Notes: generated by a model not told the origin, from the letters alone. Counted from the first letter of the stretch, positions 15,665 to 25,871 are shown. The stretch: 64,000 nt of DNA from RGEC01 sp964475595 (GCA_964475595.1 CAYYXG010000003.1:124001-188000); one strand, 5' to 3'. Numbers and translations: made by a program.

Positions 15665-18589
15665 CTATTTTTTTAATTGGGTGTTTTCTTCTGCCTCTTT
15701 TAGCAACTGTGCTGCTTTATCGTTTGCCTCTTTCTCAATATTATCAGCACTTTTATCCGCTTCTCCCTGCATTTGACCGACCCTTTTTGTGGTTTCTTCT
15801 TCTGTTTGCCTGGCCCTCAGATTAAATTCACCCCTGGCTGCCTCTGCTTTCTTTCGGCCCTCATCTCTAACCTTGTCGGCCGCCTTTTTGGCGACAGCTT
15901 TTTGCAGGGGATCAGTGGCTTTGGCTTCGATGGCAGCGGCTTGTTTTTGTGCCTCTGCATTGATTCTTTCAGCAGCTTTTTCTCCTTCCTGGCGAATTTG
16001 ATTGGCTTTTTGCTGCCCTTCACCGGATAATTGTGCCCCACGTTTTCTGCTTTCCTCTCGTATCTGTGTTGCTTTTTTAGCAGCTTCTTTTTTCAGTAAT
16101 TCACCCTTTTCACGGGCAATTTTAAGGGCTTCAGCCCGTTTTTTCTCCAACCCTTCCGTAGCTGCGTCTTTCAGATTTTCCTTCACGGATTTAGCAAAAC
16201 CTTTCAAAGAAACCGAAACCAAGGGTTTGGTAATGGTGCCCCCAATGCGCACATCAACCGGAATTTCCTCAACTGTTTTTGCATTAAGGCCTGTTTTTTG
16301 ATTCCATTCCTTAACCCATGCATTACTTGCCCCCAGATTTTTTGCGGGTACTTTCATCCATCCGCCATAGGAAATGGTCTGGTCTAGTTTGGTATGTCCA
16401 GACAGTCTCATCATACCACCACTCGGTAAGGTTAAATTCAAGCTGTCTAATAGCTCAAAAGCTCCGTCTTTTATGCGAAAATTGATTTTCTGGGGTTTGA
16501 TATTTAGCCGATCCAAAGCACGGGTGTTTAGTTGTTTACCTAACTGCTTCAAAAACTCGGTTCCTGTTATTCCGGACTGACTCAGGGATAATTTACCGGT
16601 TAGGTTCAAATCCTTATAATCGGGTTGCATTTTGCTATCCAGCGAACTCCTTAATTCAATTCCCGCGTCAAACAAACCTTCCAGCTTGCTGAAAATAGGC
16701 GCATATTTCTGAATCATGGGGAAGTTTGCTGCCGTCGTAGAGGGCGTGAATCCGGTGGCAGTGGTTTTTATCTCGGTTATTGGATGTTTGGTGTCTCGGC
16801 TGTCATAGTTTCCATTCAGCACAACATGTCCACCCAACATGTCCGCCGTCAGATTGTTTAGGTTTAGTATGCCACCTTTAGCAGCCACATTTCCCGAAAT
16901 GCCTGTAAGCGTATATGTTTCATAAATGAGTTTTTCAATGCTGGTATTCAGCACCAAATCCAGGTTTTTGGGTATTTCAATGATGGGTAATTCTGTACTT
17001 TCCTCCTTATTGGCGAGAGTCTCCGAGTCAGACATAAGTCTGTTGATATTGATGAATTTACTTTTGAACGTGAGCGTTCCTTGCAAGTCTTCATCATTGA
17101 ATAAATAACCGGGTAATTGATTAAGTACACCGTTTACATTGAAATCATTGCCATTTACGTTTCCAATACAAGTGGGCATAGAAATTTTCTGTGGGGTAAA
17201 TTGCAGGGCAAAATCGCTGAGCTGCGCCGATTCTAAGGCAGTTTTCCATATCAGATTTTTAATTTCCAGCAATCCGCCCGCCTGCAAATTTTGCATTTTA
17301 GAAGCATCTAACTGGCTGTAATGTCCTTTCATGAATAAATCGGCATTCACCATGCCGGCAATATCAGTTCCTTTTTCCAATGGCATCAGATTCTTGATTG
17401 TTGAAAGTTCCAGACTGCCTTTGGCTTCCGCATCAATGAAGGGGTTGCTTTCCGGCGTTTTCAAAAGGCACTTTACGGAAATGGGCGCCCCGGCCAAATT
17501 CATTGTTAGCTTTTTGAGGTTAATTATACTATGATCGGGTATACCATCCGGATTGGAGAACGCAAAATCTACTTCAATGTTTTGGGCCGACTGTGAGAAC
17601 TGTGGATAGCGGAAAGCACCTTGATTAACCTGTAATGCTATATCGGTTTTGGGCATCTTGTCGTCGGTCATTGTGCCTTTGAGTGAACCTTGTAGAGCCA
17701 ATGTTCCCGAGGCGTCAAGTTTATTAAAATCTTGGCTATACATACCCGGTACAATGCTCAGGAAACTTTTAAAGGTGTTTTGAAGCGCTTTGAAAGAAAT
17801 ATCCATTTCCATGTCTTCTTCGTTCATATCCACAAAACCATTACTTTGAATATCGAGTTCATTCAATCTTACTTTGGCCTCATTGAAGCTAAATTTCATT
17901 TGCTTCATATTCATACCCAAATCTGCATCGATCATAGTTTTTATATTTTGCAACCATGCCATGCCGCCATAAGATAAAGTCAATGCGTCTGTTTCAGTAT
18001 GGGTTTTTAGTGTGAATTCATCCTGGGTAAAATCACCCGAACTCTCATGATTCATGCCGGTTATTTGCGTTCTGAAACCGATACTTCTGTCATTGTAATT
18101 TAGGGTTGCGTTGTCAATTTTCAGCAATTGAAGGGCGAGTTTGAAACCTTTTGCGGCAGTGTCTACAGTCACTTTTGCCGTAGTGTCTGTCTTTACAATA
18201 TCCCAGTTGGCGGTGCCACTTTCAAGGGTCTGTAAATAAATACGCGGACTTTTCAGTCCTATTTTTTTTAGCTCAATGGGGCCTTTTCCCATGGCGCTCA
18301 GGATGTCAATAGAGAGTGATATTTTTGGGATATATGCCAAAGTATCGCCATCAAAGCTGTCTTTCCCAATAATGCGTAGGTTGTTTATCTCAATCGATAG
18401 GTTGGGGAAACTGCGAATCAGCCCTAAACTGATGTCCTCATCAAAGGTAACCTGTGCATTTACCTGCTCGTTTACCACGCTTTTAATGGCCTTCAGGGCA
18501 GGGCCTTTAAGAAAAAAGGGGGTGATTAGCAATAAAATGAATATAATTCCAAGGCAAATACCGGTGTATTTAATGATCTTTTTTTGCAT
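15665..18589 (-). CDS. AsmA-family protein with long coiled-coil tail
   Basis: 974 residues. An N-terminal membrane anchor (YTGICLGIIFILLLITPFFL) is followed by the AsmA domain and long repetitive beta segments (about 50-790), as in proteins thought to carry phospholipid between membranes. Residues 800-974 (16192 down to 15665) are a highly charged Ala/Lys/Glu/Arg/Gln helix resembling LEA-type 11-residue repeats; the AsmA part ends at KPLVSVSLKGFA. The domain order suggests a periplasmic bridge plus a long helical rod. A TATTTTTG at 18612-18619 gives a 22-nt leader. Confidence 0.85.
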   Translation of the reverse strand: MQKKIIKYTGICLGIIFILLLITPFFLKGPALKAIKSVVNEQVNAQVTFDEDISLGLIRSFPNLSIEINNLRIIGKDSFDGDTLAYIPKISLSIDILSAMGKGPIELKKIGLKSPRIYLQTLESGTANWDIVKTDTTAKVTVDTAAKGFKLALQLLKIDNATLNYNDRSIGFRTQITGMNHESSGDFTQDEFTLKTHTETDALTLSYGGMAWLQNIKTMIDADLGMNMKQMKFSFNEAKVRLNELDIQSNGFVDMNEEDMEMDISFKALQNTFKSFLSIVPGMYSQDFNKLDASGTLALQGSLKGTMTDDKMPKTDIALQVNQGAFRYPQFSQSAQNIEVDFAFSNPDGIPDHSIINLKKLTMNLAGAPISVKCLLKTPESNPFIDAEAKGSLELSTIKNLMPLEKGTDIAGMVNADLFMKGHYSQLDASKMQNLQAGGLLEIKNLIWKTALESAQLSDFALQFTPQKISMPTCIGNVNGNDFNVNGVLNQLPGYLFNDEDLQGTLTFKSKFININRLMSDSETLANKEESTELPIIEIPKNLDLVLNTSIEKLIYETYTLTGISGNVAAKGGILNLNNLTADMLGGHVVLNGNYDSRDTKHPITEIKTTATGFTPSTTAANFPMIQKYAPIFSKLEGLFDAGIELRSSLDSKMQPDYKDLNLTGKLSLSQSGITGTEFLKQLGKQLNTRALDRLNIKPQKINFRIKDGAFELLDSLNLTLPSGGMMRLSGHTKLDQTISYGGWMKVPAKNLGASNAWVKEWNQKTGLNAKTVEEIPVDVRIGGTITKPLVSVSLKGFAKSVKENLKDAATEGLEKKRAEALKIAREKGELLKKEAAKKATQIREESRKRGAQLSGEGQQKANQIRQEGEKAAERINAEAQKQAAAIEAKATDPLQKAVAKKAADKVRDEGRKKAEAARGEFNLRARQTEEETTKRVGQMQGEADKSADNIEKEANDKAAQLLKEAEENTQLKK

Positions 18590-18611
18590 ATTCAGTGAAA
18601 CGGATTTGCCG

Positions 18612-18619
18612 CAAAAATA
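18612..18619 (-). promoter_or_regulatory. -7 element TATTTTTG of the AsmA gene
   Basis: Perfect TAnnTTTG on the minus strand, 22 nt before the ATG at 18589. Confidence 0.45.
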
Positions 18620-18654
18620 GTGCGAAAAGAAGGGTATGTATAGACCAACTGATG

Positions 18655-18662
18655 TAGATTTG
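18655..18662 (+). promoter_or_regulatory. -7 element TAGATTTG of the sterol-desaturase-like gene
   Basis: Perfect TAnnTTTG, 7 nt before the ATG at 18670. Confidence 0.45.
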
Positions 18663-18669
18663 CGACAGA

Positions 18670-19560
18670 ATGGAAAGTTATTGGTGGGAACAGACCATGG
18701 TCATCATTTCGGTGCCCATTTATACAGTAACCATACTGGCTGAAATATCGGCAAGCGTTTATCTTAAAAGGGAACTATATACAACCAAAGATACCCTGAA
18801 TAATTTTTTAATGACGGGTTTGAATATATTGTTGGATACCGCCATGAGAGGTGCATTTCTGTTGTTGATGAGTCTGTCTTTTCCCAATCGGATTTTCAAC
18901 TGGACTGAGAACGGTCTCTTGTACTGGGTAGCCGCCATTCTGCTCACAGATTTGGTATACTGGTTCGTTCACTGGATGAGCCATATGGTGCGTTTTTTTT
19001 GGGCGGTTCATGTGGTTCATCATAGTAGCGAGAAATACAATATCACGGTGGGTTTTCGCAGTTCGGTTTTTGAGCCGCTATACCGCTTTCTGTTTTTTAT
19101 TCCGCTGGGTTTTCTTGGTTTTGAAGCAGCCGACATCGTATTGGCATTTGCCATTCAGCAGCTTTATGGCTCAATTATTCATACAGAACTTATCCGACGC
19201 ATACCCGTATGGGACTGGTTTTTTGTAAGCCCCAGCCATCACGCAGTGCATCACGCCAGCAATCCCCGCTACCTCGACAAAAACATGGGTATGATTCTTA
19301 TCCTTTGGGATAAAATATTTGGTACGTTTGAGCCGGAGGATAAGCAGTATGAGAAAATAAAATATGGTTTAACCACCAATCTTAATTCCTACAACCCCGG
19401 TACTGTTTTATTTAAAGAATGGAACCAAATGTGGTTGGATGTAAAAAAAGCTCCGGGTTTTCGAAATAAATTTATGTATGTATTCGGACCTCCTGGCTGG
19501 AGCCATGATGGTAGCCGAAAAACCAGTCATCAGCTCAGATTGGAAGAAAAGTCTCAGTGA
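18670..19560 (+). CDS. Sterol desaturase/fatty acid hydroxylase family protein
   Basis: 296 residues with several membrane segments and the di-iron histidine boxes of the superfamily: HWMSH (101-105), HVVHH (114-118) and HHAVHH (190-195). It is an integral-membrane oxygenase likely acting on a lipid or carotenoid; the exact substrate cannot be told. The stop overlaps the end of the converging transporter by 7 bp. Confidence 0.85.
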   Translation: MESYWWEQTMVIISVPIYTVTILAEISASVYLKRELYTTKDTLNNFLMTGLNILLDTAMRGAFLLLMSLSFPNRIFNWTENGLLYWVAAILLTDLVYWFVHWMSHMVRFFWAVHVVHHSSEKYNITVGFRSSVFEPLYRFLFFIPLGFLGFEAADIVLAFAIQQLYGSIIHTELIRRIPVWDWFFVSPSHHAVHHASNPRYLDKNMGMILILWDKIFGTFEPEDKQYEKIKYGLTTNLNSYNPGTVLFKEWNQMWLDVKKAPGFRNKFMYVFGPPGWSHDGSRKTSHQLRLEEKSQ

Positions 19561-20975
19561 GCTGCAGTTTCGGCCTTGCCAAAATCAACCCCTCGGTTTT
19601 TTAGCACTTGCTGTATTCTCCAAGCAAAAAATGCCAGATAGGCAAAACAGGCCACACCCACCCAGTATGAATGCTGAATGCCCAGCAAACGATCATCCGA
19701 AAGTGCTCCTTGCAATAATGAAATGATACCGCCGCCCATAATCATCATAATAAGCAGACTTGATGCAGTATTGGTTTTATTTCCCAATCCGGCTATGCTT
19801 AGGGTAAAAATGCAAGGCCATAATGTGCTGCAAAACAAACCTACAGAGATAAAAGCATATACGCTGATAATACCGTGGGCAAAAATGCCGGTAATTAGGG
19901 CCGCAATTCCCATTAAAGAATAAATCAACAATTGTCTGGCTGGATTACCGTCGCTAACGGCATCGGCTGTGGCCAGCAAAATGACAATGAACAGATAAGG
20001 GTAAAATTGTGAAATGTCATAACCCGCTATAAAATTCACAAGTGCAAAAATACTAAAGGCAGCAAATGGGAGTAACAGACTTAATTTTTGTTTGGCATGT
20101 TCATTTAGGTTAAAAGCTCCTGCAGCACTGGTCCAGCGACCAATCATAAGACTTGCCCAAAACAATGAAACGAAAGGTGCGATGTCTTGTTCCTGTGTTC
20201 CCATTTTTTGTTTCATGAATTCAGGTAAATTACTGGCAGTGGAAACTTCCACACCCACATAAACAAAAATGGCAATCATCCCTAAAATAACCTGTGGCAT
20301 ACTGATAATATCAGTTAGTGAAGAAGATGATTTTTCTTCATCCATTCCGGCCTTGTCGGGAATATTGGAAAATTTAAAAATGGCAGCCACTAGCAAAAAT
20401 GCAGCACCTAACACCAAATAAGGTGTTTTCACCGCTTCAAGATTAAGGGCTGTTGCTCCGGAAGAAACCTTTCCGAATATGGCAAAAGCTACAATCACCG
20501 GACCTATGGTGGTACCGATGTTGTTAATGCCACCGGCCAGACTTAAGCGCATGTTGCCTTCCTTGGGATTCCCCAAATTTACAGCCAGCGGGTTGGCCGC
20601 AATTTGTTGCAATGAAAAACCGAGTCCCACAATAAAGAGTCCGGATATCAGCAATGGAAATGAGGCCGAATTTGCAGCAGGAATAAATAGGAGTGTGCCG
20701 GCGGCTGATATGCTTAATCCCAGCGCCAGCCCATTACGGTAGCCAATGGCTTGCAGTATATCACCTTTGCGCAGAGCAGAAATGATGAAGTAGGTCAGAG
20801 AGCCAACGGTGTAAGCAATGTAAAAGGCAAAAGAGATAAGCTGGGACTGTAACTGACTCAAATTCAGGGCTTTTTTGAAGACCGGAATCAGAATGTCATT
20901 GCTGGCAGCGACAAAGCCCCAAAAAAAGAAAACGGAAATTAATGTGATAAAGGCACCGGTATTGTTTTTCTGCAT
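19554..20975 (-). CDS. MFS sugar transporter, FucP/GluP type
   Basis: 473 residues with 12 or more hydrophobic segments. The N-terminus FFFWGFVAASNDILIPVFKK and GLGFSLQQIAANPLAVNLGNP are hallmarks of the fucose/glucose-galactose:proton symporter family. Probably imports a hexose across the inner membrane; the sugar is unknown. ATG at 20975, preceded by TACATTTG (20986-20993) with 10 nt between. That element overlaps the region just past the stop of the upstream S74 gene. Confidence 0.88.
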   Translation of the reverse strand: MQKNNTGAFITLISVFFFWGFVAASNDILIPVFKKALNLSQLQSQLISFAFYIAYTVGSLTYFIISALRKGDILQAIGYRNGLALGLSISAAGTLLFIPAANSASFPLLISGLFIVGLGFSLQQIAANPLAVNLGNPKEGNMRLSLAGGINNIGTTIGPVIVAFAIFGKVSSGATALNLEAVKTPYLVLGAAFLLVAAIFKFSNIPDKAGMDEEKSSSSLTDIISMPQVILGMIAIFVYVGVEVSTASNLPEFMKQKMGTQEQDIAPFVSLFWASLMIGRWTSAAGAFNLNEHAKQKLSLLLPFAAFSIFALVNFIAGYDISQFYPYLFIVILLATADAVSDGNPARQLLIYSLMGIAALITGIFAHGIISVYAFISVGLFCSTLWPCIFTLSIAGLGNKTNTASSLLIMMIMGGGIISLLQGALSDDRLLGIQHSYWVGVACFAYLAFFAWRIQQVLKNRGVDFGKAETAAH

Positions 20976-20985
20976 AACATTTTTT

Positions 20986-20993
20986 CAAATGTA
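20986..20993 (-). promoter_or_regulatory. -7 element TACATTTG of the MFS transporter
   Basis: Perfect TAnnTTTG lying in the 18-bp gap between the S74 gene and the transporter, 10 nt before the ATG at 20975. Confidence 0.4.
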
Positions 20994-22973
20994 TCAGCGT
21001 CTTTCCAATTTTTCCAAGCGTTCTTCCAGATTTTTTATTCTGGTTTCCTGCTCGCGAATAATACTGAGTAAATAAACTGGTAATCTGTCGTAGTGAACAG
21101 AGTAGGGGACAATTTTATTTGGGTTCAGAATTTCTTTTCCGTTGGAATCGGTTTCGGCTATCCCTGTATTGCCTTTCCACTTTCTTTCCGGCCCGTAAAC
21201 TACAAGCTCGGGAATGACTTCTGCCACCTCTTCAGCAATTAAACCTATTTCAAAATCACCACCCAATGCAGGTTTTAAATTGTAGGATACCGGCCTGAGT
21301 GATAATATTTTTTCCTTTGAAAAGCTAAGATTTTTAACATTTTCCTTCACGTGAATGGTGGAGGATGTTGGCCTTAATTCACCACTGGATGTGCGTACTA
21401 CGGTTGTGCCCGATCCGGTGCTGCTGGAATTCATGATAAAACGTGCATTGGTCTCTATCACTCCATTCGCCATAATACCACCTGATGCTGGAGCTGATGT
21501 AGTGCCAACCCTAAGGCCTCCTGTCATGTAACCGTCTCCGTCTACCTGTAAATCATAACTGGTGCTGGAGGTACTACCAATTCTTACCCTGCCGGCAAAG
21601 TTGGATGTAGTAGTCGTTCCGTTTACCAATAGACCGGATGTTCCTACAGACAAATCAAAAGAAGAAGATGGAGAAGTGGTGCCAATACCAACATTCTTCG
21701 AACTGTTAATCCAAATGGCATCTGTGCATTCCCAGTTTCCACTGCCGGTTCCTCGCACGGTGTAGCTGCTGTTGGATGATGTGCCGCAACTTATGCTAGT
21801 GCCGCTTCCCCCAGAACCCGGGGCCCAGCTGCTGCCGTTCCATTTCAATACATCGTTTGTGGAAGGGGTGGTTGAAGAAACGCTTCTTCCCTGTAGGAAA
21901 TTGGCATTCCACATGGCTGTATTGTTTAGTGCATAAAGTGTATCTCCGTTTTTGGTTAATCCTGTGCCGGCAAAAACACTCATACCTGTTAACTGAGACG
22001 GAGTCCAAACAGAGCCATTGTATTGCAGTACATCGTTAGTACTTGGTTGGGTAGATGAAATGGAATTATCCTGCAGGTATGCGGCATTCCAAAGGGGGAA
22101 TTTAGCCCTTGCTGAAATAGTGTCTCCATTTTTTAACAAGCCCAATCCGGCCACAATAGGATTACTGCCACCACCACCGACTGTGATTGCTGACGGCGCC
22201 CATGCAGATCCATTCCAGCGGTAAACATCATCCTTGGCCGGAGTAGCAGTTGAAATACTTCTCCCAAGAATGTCACCTGCACTCCATATAGCTTGTTTGT
22301 TTAATGCACTTAAAGTATCACCATTTTTCTTGAGGCCGTTTCCTGCAATCACATTCAATGTTCCACTGCCGCCTGTGCTGATTTTCACGGGTGTCCATTC
22401 TGTGCCATTCCACTGCAAAACATCATCCTTGGCTGGCGTATTACCTGAAACAGCTCTCCCTTTGATTTTCCCGGCATTCCAAATATCATTTTCAACATTT
22501 GCATACAACGTATCACCACTCTTTCTCATACCCGAGCCGGGAATAACCGAGGTTGTAACTGCATTACCTGACTTCGCTGCATACAGCGCGTATGGTACAG
22601 ACAATAACTGTGTCGTGCCTTTGATGCTGTAGTTTGTCCCACCTGTTACATCAGAATTACTCTCCAGAAAATACGGCCCTTTGCTCCAGTCTATTGCGCT
22701 GATATTACCACTTATAACATTGCCTGCCCCAATTTGGGCAGTGATTAATCCATTGGCATTGCTGCTTACTTTTTGCGTTTCGTGGTAAACTATGGTGCCC
22801 GAAGTACTACCCTGTCTGATTATTAACTCCATACCCACACTCGAATTAATGACAAGTGCGCCACTGCCATCGCGTATAACGGCCTGGTATGAAAATAAAT
22901 TAGGGGCTTGTGCACTGGATATCCCGAAATACCCAATGATGCCCAAAATAGCCAATATTGATTGTTTTTTCAT
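20994..22973 (-). CDS. Secreted repeat protein with C-terminal peptidase S74 chaperone domain
   Basis: About 659 residues. A signal peptide (MKKQSILAILGIIGYFGISSAQA) precedes an N-terminal domain common in Bacteroidota surface proteins. Then come four tandem repeats of about 60 residues, a Ser/Thr/Gly-rich stretch with GIGTTSP motifs as in tail-fibre shafts, and a C-terminal S74 intramolecular chaperone. The S74 catalytic Ser-Lys pair, five residues apart, is present in STIHVKENV, and the C-terminus is a coiled coil (EQETRIKNLEERLEKLE). Such proteins trimerise and cut off their own chaperone. ATG 22973 is preferred to TTG 22982. Confidence 0.8.
   Translation of the reverse strand: MKKQSILAILGIIGYFGISSAQAPNLFSYQAVIRDGSGALVINSSVGMELIIRQGSTSGTIVYHETQKVSSNANGLITAQIGAGNVISGNISAIDWSKGPYFLESNSDVTGGTNYSIKGTTQLLSVPYALYAAKSGNAVTTSVIPGSGMRKSGDTLYANVENDIWNAGKIKGRAVSGNTPAKDDVLQWNGTEWTPVKISTGGSGTLNVIAGNGLKKNGDTLSALNKQAIWSAGDILGRSISTATPAKDDVYRWNGSAWAPSAITVGGGGSNPIVAGLGLLKNGDTISARAKFPLWNAAYLQDNSISSTQPSTNDVLQYNGSVWTPSQLTGMSVFAGTGLTKNGDTLYALNNTAMWNANFLQGRSVSSTTPSTNDVLKWNGSSWAPGSGGSGTSISCGTSSNSSYTVRGTGSGNWECTDAIWINSSKNVGIGTTSPSSSFDLSVGTSGLLVNGTTTTSNFAGRVRIGSTSSTSYDLQVDGDGYMTGGLRVGTTSAPASGGIMANGVIETNARFIMNSSSTGSGTTVVRTSSGELRPTSSTIHVKENVKNLSFSKEKILSLRPVSYNLKPALGGDFEIGLIAEEVAEVIPELVVYGPERKWKGNTGIAETDSNGKEILNPNKIVPYSVHYDRLPVYLLSIIREQETRIKNLEERLEKLERR
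21804..22550 (-). repeat. Four tandem ~60-residue repeats in the S74 protein
   Basis: Residues 145-393 (numbered from the TTG at 22982) contain four copies. Each has a G-x-GL/M-x-K-x-GDT motif, a W-(N/S)-A motif about 12 residues later, then a DDV/NDV-x-x-(W/Y)NG-x-x-W-x-P motif. Copies diverge in the linkers, so they are old duplications, not recent slippage. Confidence 0.8.
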
Positions 22974-23030
22974 GGTACTCAAAAAAACAAATATATATGT
23001 TTTTTAGGTAACTGTTAATAAACGTGAGAA

Positions 23031-25871
23031 TTAAGCCATGAGTTCCTTACGCAAAAATCTGCCTGTATGGCTCGATTTTACTTTTATAATGGCTTCAGGA
23101 GTGCCGGTTGCCAAAATGGTTCCGCCGCCGGTGCCACCTTCCGGGCCCAGATCAATTACATGGTCTGCCACTTTTATTACGTCCATATTGTGTTCTATGA
23201 CCAGAACCGTATTGCCTTTGTCGGTCAGTTCCTGCAATACAGATAGTAACTGTCTGATATCATCAAAATGAAGACCTGTGGTAGGTTCATCCAATATGTA
23301 AACCGTTTTTCCAGTGTCTTTTTTGCTTAATTCTGTGGCTAGTTTTACCCGTTGTGCCTCTCCGCCACTTAAGGTTGTACTACTTTGTCCTAAAGTTATG
23401 TAGCCAAGACCTACATCCACCATGGTTTTTATTTTACGGTGAATGAGCGGCAAATGCTCAAAAAAACTTACTGCCTGTGCAATTGGCATTTCCAGCACAT
23501 CGTATATGCTCTTTCCACGGTACCTTACCTCCAAGGTCTCGCGGTTGTATCGCTTTCCTTGGCAAACATCACATTTCACCTCCACATTGGGTAAAAAGTT
23601 CATCTCAATGACTTTTTTCCCGCCACCGCCGCAGCCTTCACAACGGCCTCCTTTAACGTTGAAGCTGAACCTACCGGGTTTGTAGCCACGTATTCTCGCT
23701 TCGGGCAGCTCGGCAAATAAATTTCTGATTTCGGTAAATACACCCACATAAGTTGCAGGATTGCTTCGTGGGGTTCTGCCAATCGGACTTTGGTCTATGC
23801 GGATAACTTTATCAATATGCTCCAATCCTTTAACAGACGAATGCTCCAATGGTCTATAATGGGTGTTATAAACGTAATTATGTAAAATAGGGAAGAGGGT
23901 TTCATTGATTAATGATGATTTACCACTGCCACTTACACCACTGATACAAACCAGCAGTCCCAGCGGAATTTCCACATCCACGTTTTTTAAATTGTGCCCT
24001 TTGCAACCTTTCAAAACCAGTTTTTCTTTACCCGGCTTTCTTCTTGTAGAAGGCACAGCAATGCGTATTCGGTCGGCCAGATATGAGGCAGTTACACTAT
24101 TAGATTTTACAAACTCCTCAGGAATGGCAGATGCCACGATCTCTCCGCCATGGGCGCCGGCTCCCGGACCAATCTCTACCAGCCAGTCGCTTGCCAGCAT
24201 CATGTCTTTGTCGTGTTCCACCACCAGTACTGTATTACCCAGGTCGCGTAGCTCTTTCAGACTGTCTATCAGTTTCTCATTGTCCCTCTGATGAAGCCCA
24301 ATGCTGGGTTCATCGAGTATGTACAACACATTTACCAGTTTACTCCCAATTTGAGTGGCTAAACGTATCCGCTGGGCTTCACCACCACTCAGGGTTCTGG
24401 CCGGACTGTTCAAACTCAAATAATCCAGTCCTACCGCATTGAGAAAACCAACCCTGGCACCAATTTCTTTCAATAGCTCCGCCGCAATAATCTTTTGGCG
24501 ATCAGAAATAATGGCATCAATGTTTTTAATCCAATGGGCCAGGTCCCCAAGATTCATGGAAGCTACTTCTGAAATGTTTTTTTCGCCAAAACGGAAAAAC
24601 AGCGATTGTTTTTTTAATCGACTTCCTCCACACTCCGGGCAAGCTTGGGTATGCATGAACTCCTCTGCCCACTGCCTAAGTTTATCATCGTCACTCTCAA
24701 AAAAATTCTCATTGATATAGTGTACTACCCCTTTCCATTGACTTTGGTATTTGTGTTTCTTACCATCATTGCCTGTGTATTCAAGGGTGATTTTATCTTT
24801 TAGTCCATATAAAACCGCATCTACCTGCTCTTGGGTGAGCTTTTCAATGGTATCCGCCAAACTGAAGTTGAGGTGTTTGGCAACTGCCCTAAGTTGGGTG
24901 AATGTCCAGTTGTCCCTAAGCTCTCCGACAGGAATAATGGCTCCTTTATTGATACTTTTGGTTCTGTCAGGGATGATATAATCTATGTTTACTTCTGCTA
25001 CTTCACCCAACCCCTCGCAATGTTCACATGCTCCATAAGGACTATTAAAGGAAAAACTATTGGGCTGTGGTTCCTCATAACTGATACCGGAAACGGGATC
25101 CATTAAAAACTTGGAGTAGGGGTGAACATCGTTTTCGCAAAGAATCATCAGGTAGCCGTGGCCCATTTTCAGTGCAGTACCCACGCTTTCATTCAAACGC
25201 TGCGTATCAAGTCCATTTACCTGTATCCTGTCCACTACCGCCTCAATATCATGTATTTTATAGCGGTCCACCTGCATGCCTGGTTTGATATCCAGTATTT
25301 CACCGTCAACCCGCACTTTATTGTAACCCCGTTTCAGCGTTTGTTCAAAAAGCTCCCGATAGTGGCCTTTTCTGCCTTTCACAAGGGGGGCAAGCATGGT
25401 CACTTTTTCGCCATTAAAGCGCTCAATAATGGATGCAATAATCTGTGCTTCCGTAAACCGAACCATTTTTTCTCCGGTTACGTAGCTAAAGGCCTCACCG
25501 GCACGGGCAAACAACAGCCGCAGGAAATCATAAACCTCAGTAACGGTTCCTACTGTGCTTCTGGGATTGCGCGAAACGGTTTTCTGTTCTATGCTGATCA
25601 CAGGGCTAAGGCCTGTAATTTTGTCTACATCCGGCCGCTTCATATCGCCAATAAACTGCCTAGCGTAGGCGCTGAAACTTTCCAGATAACGTCTTTGTCC
25701 TTCCGCAAAAAGGGTATCAAAGGCCAGTGAACTCTTGCCGGAACCGGACAATCCGGTGAAGACTACCAGCTTGTTTCTGGGTATAACCAGATCCAGGTTT
25801 TTTAGGTTGTGTTCTCTGGCACCAATGACGGTGATTTCACCTTTGTCTATATAATTGAGTTCCGGCTCCAA
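23031..25871 (-). CDS. uvrA: Excinuclease ABC subunit A
   Basis: 946 residues, full length. The damage-recognition ATPase of nucleotide excision repair. Two ABC modules show GLSGSGKSS and GVSGSGKSS Walker A motifs and two LSGGEAQR signatures. Zinc Cys pairs are visible: CEHC, CPEC, and CEGC followed by CDVC. The start appears to be TTG 25871: the frame upstream has no ATG near, and the family N-terminus begins close to here. A TACCTTTG element at 25882-25889 leaves only 10 nt to that TTG. Confidence 0.96.
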   Translation of the reverse strand: MEPELNYIDKGEITVIGAREHNLKNLDLVIPRNKLVVFTGLSGSGKSSLAFDTLFAEGQRRYLESFSAYARQFIGDMKRPDVDKITGLSPVISIEQKTVSRNPRSTVGTVTEVYDFLRLLFARAGEAFSYVTGEKMVRFTEAQIIASIIERFNGEKVTMLAPLVKGRKGHYRELFEQTLKRGYNKVRVDGEILDIKPGMQVDRYKIHDIEAVVDRIQVNGLDTQRLNESVGTALKMGHGYLMILCENDVHPYSKFLMDPVSGISYEEPQPNSFSFNSPYGACEHCEGLGEVAEVNIDYIIPDRTKSINKGAIIPVGELRDNWTFTQLRAVAKHLNFSLADTIEKLTQEQVDAVLYGLKDKITLEYTGNDGKKHKYQSQWKGVVHYINENFFESDDDKLRQWAEEFMHTQACPECGGSRLKKQSLFFRFGEKNISEVASMNLGDLAHWIKNIDAIISDRQKIIAAELLKEIGARVGFLNAVGLDYLSLNSPARTLSGGEAQRIRLATQIGSKLVNVLYILDEPSIGLHQRDNEKLIDSLKELRDLGNTVLVVEHDKDMMLASDWLVEIGPGAGAHGGEIVASAIPEEFVKSNSVTASYLADRIRIAVPSTRRKPGKEKLVLKGCKGHNLKNVDVEIPLGLLVCISGVSGSGKSSLINETLFPILHNYVYNTHYRPLEHSSVKGLEHIDKVIRIDQSPIGRTPRSNPATYVGVFTEIRNLFAELPEARIRGYKPGRFSFNVKGGRCEGCGGGGKKVIEMNFLPNVEVKCDVCQGKRYNRETLEVRYRGKSIYDVLEMPIAQAVSFFEHLPLIHRKIKTMVDVGLGYITLGQSSTTLSGGEAQRVKLATELSKKDTGKTVYILDEPTTGLHFDDIRQLLSVLQELTDKGNTVLVIEHNMDVIKVADHVIDLGPEGGTGGGTILATGTPEAIIKVKSSHTGRFLRKELMA

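Noticed and set aside
20994..22973. Prophage tail-fibre gene
   Set aside because: It has an export signal peptide and no structural, integrase or lysis genes nearby; it is better read as a cell-surface protein.
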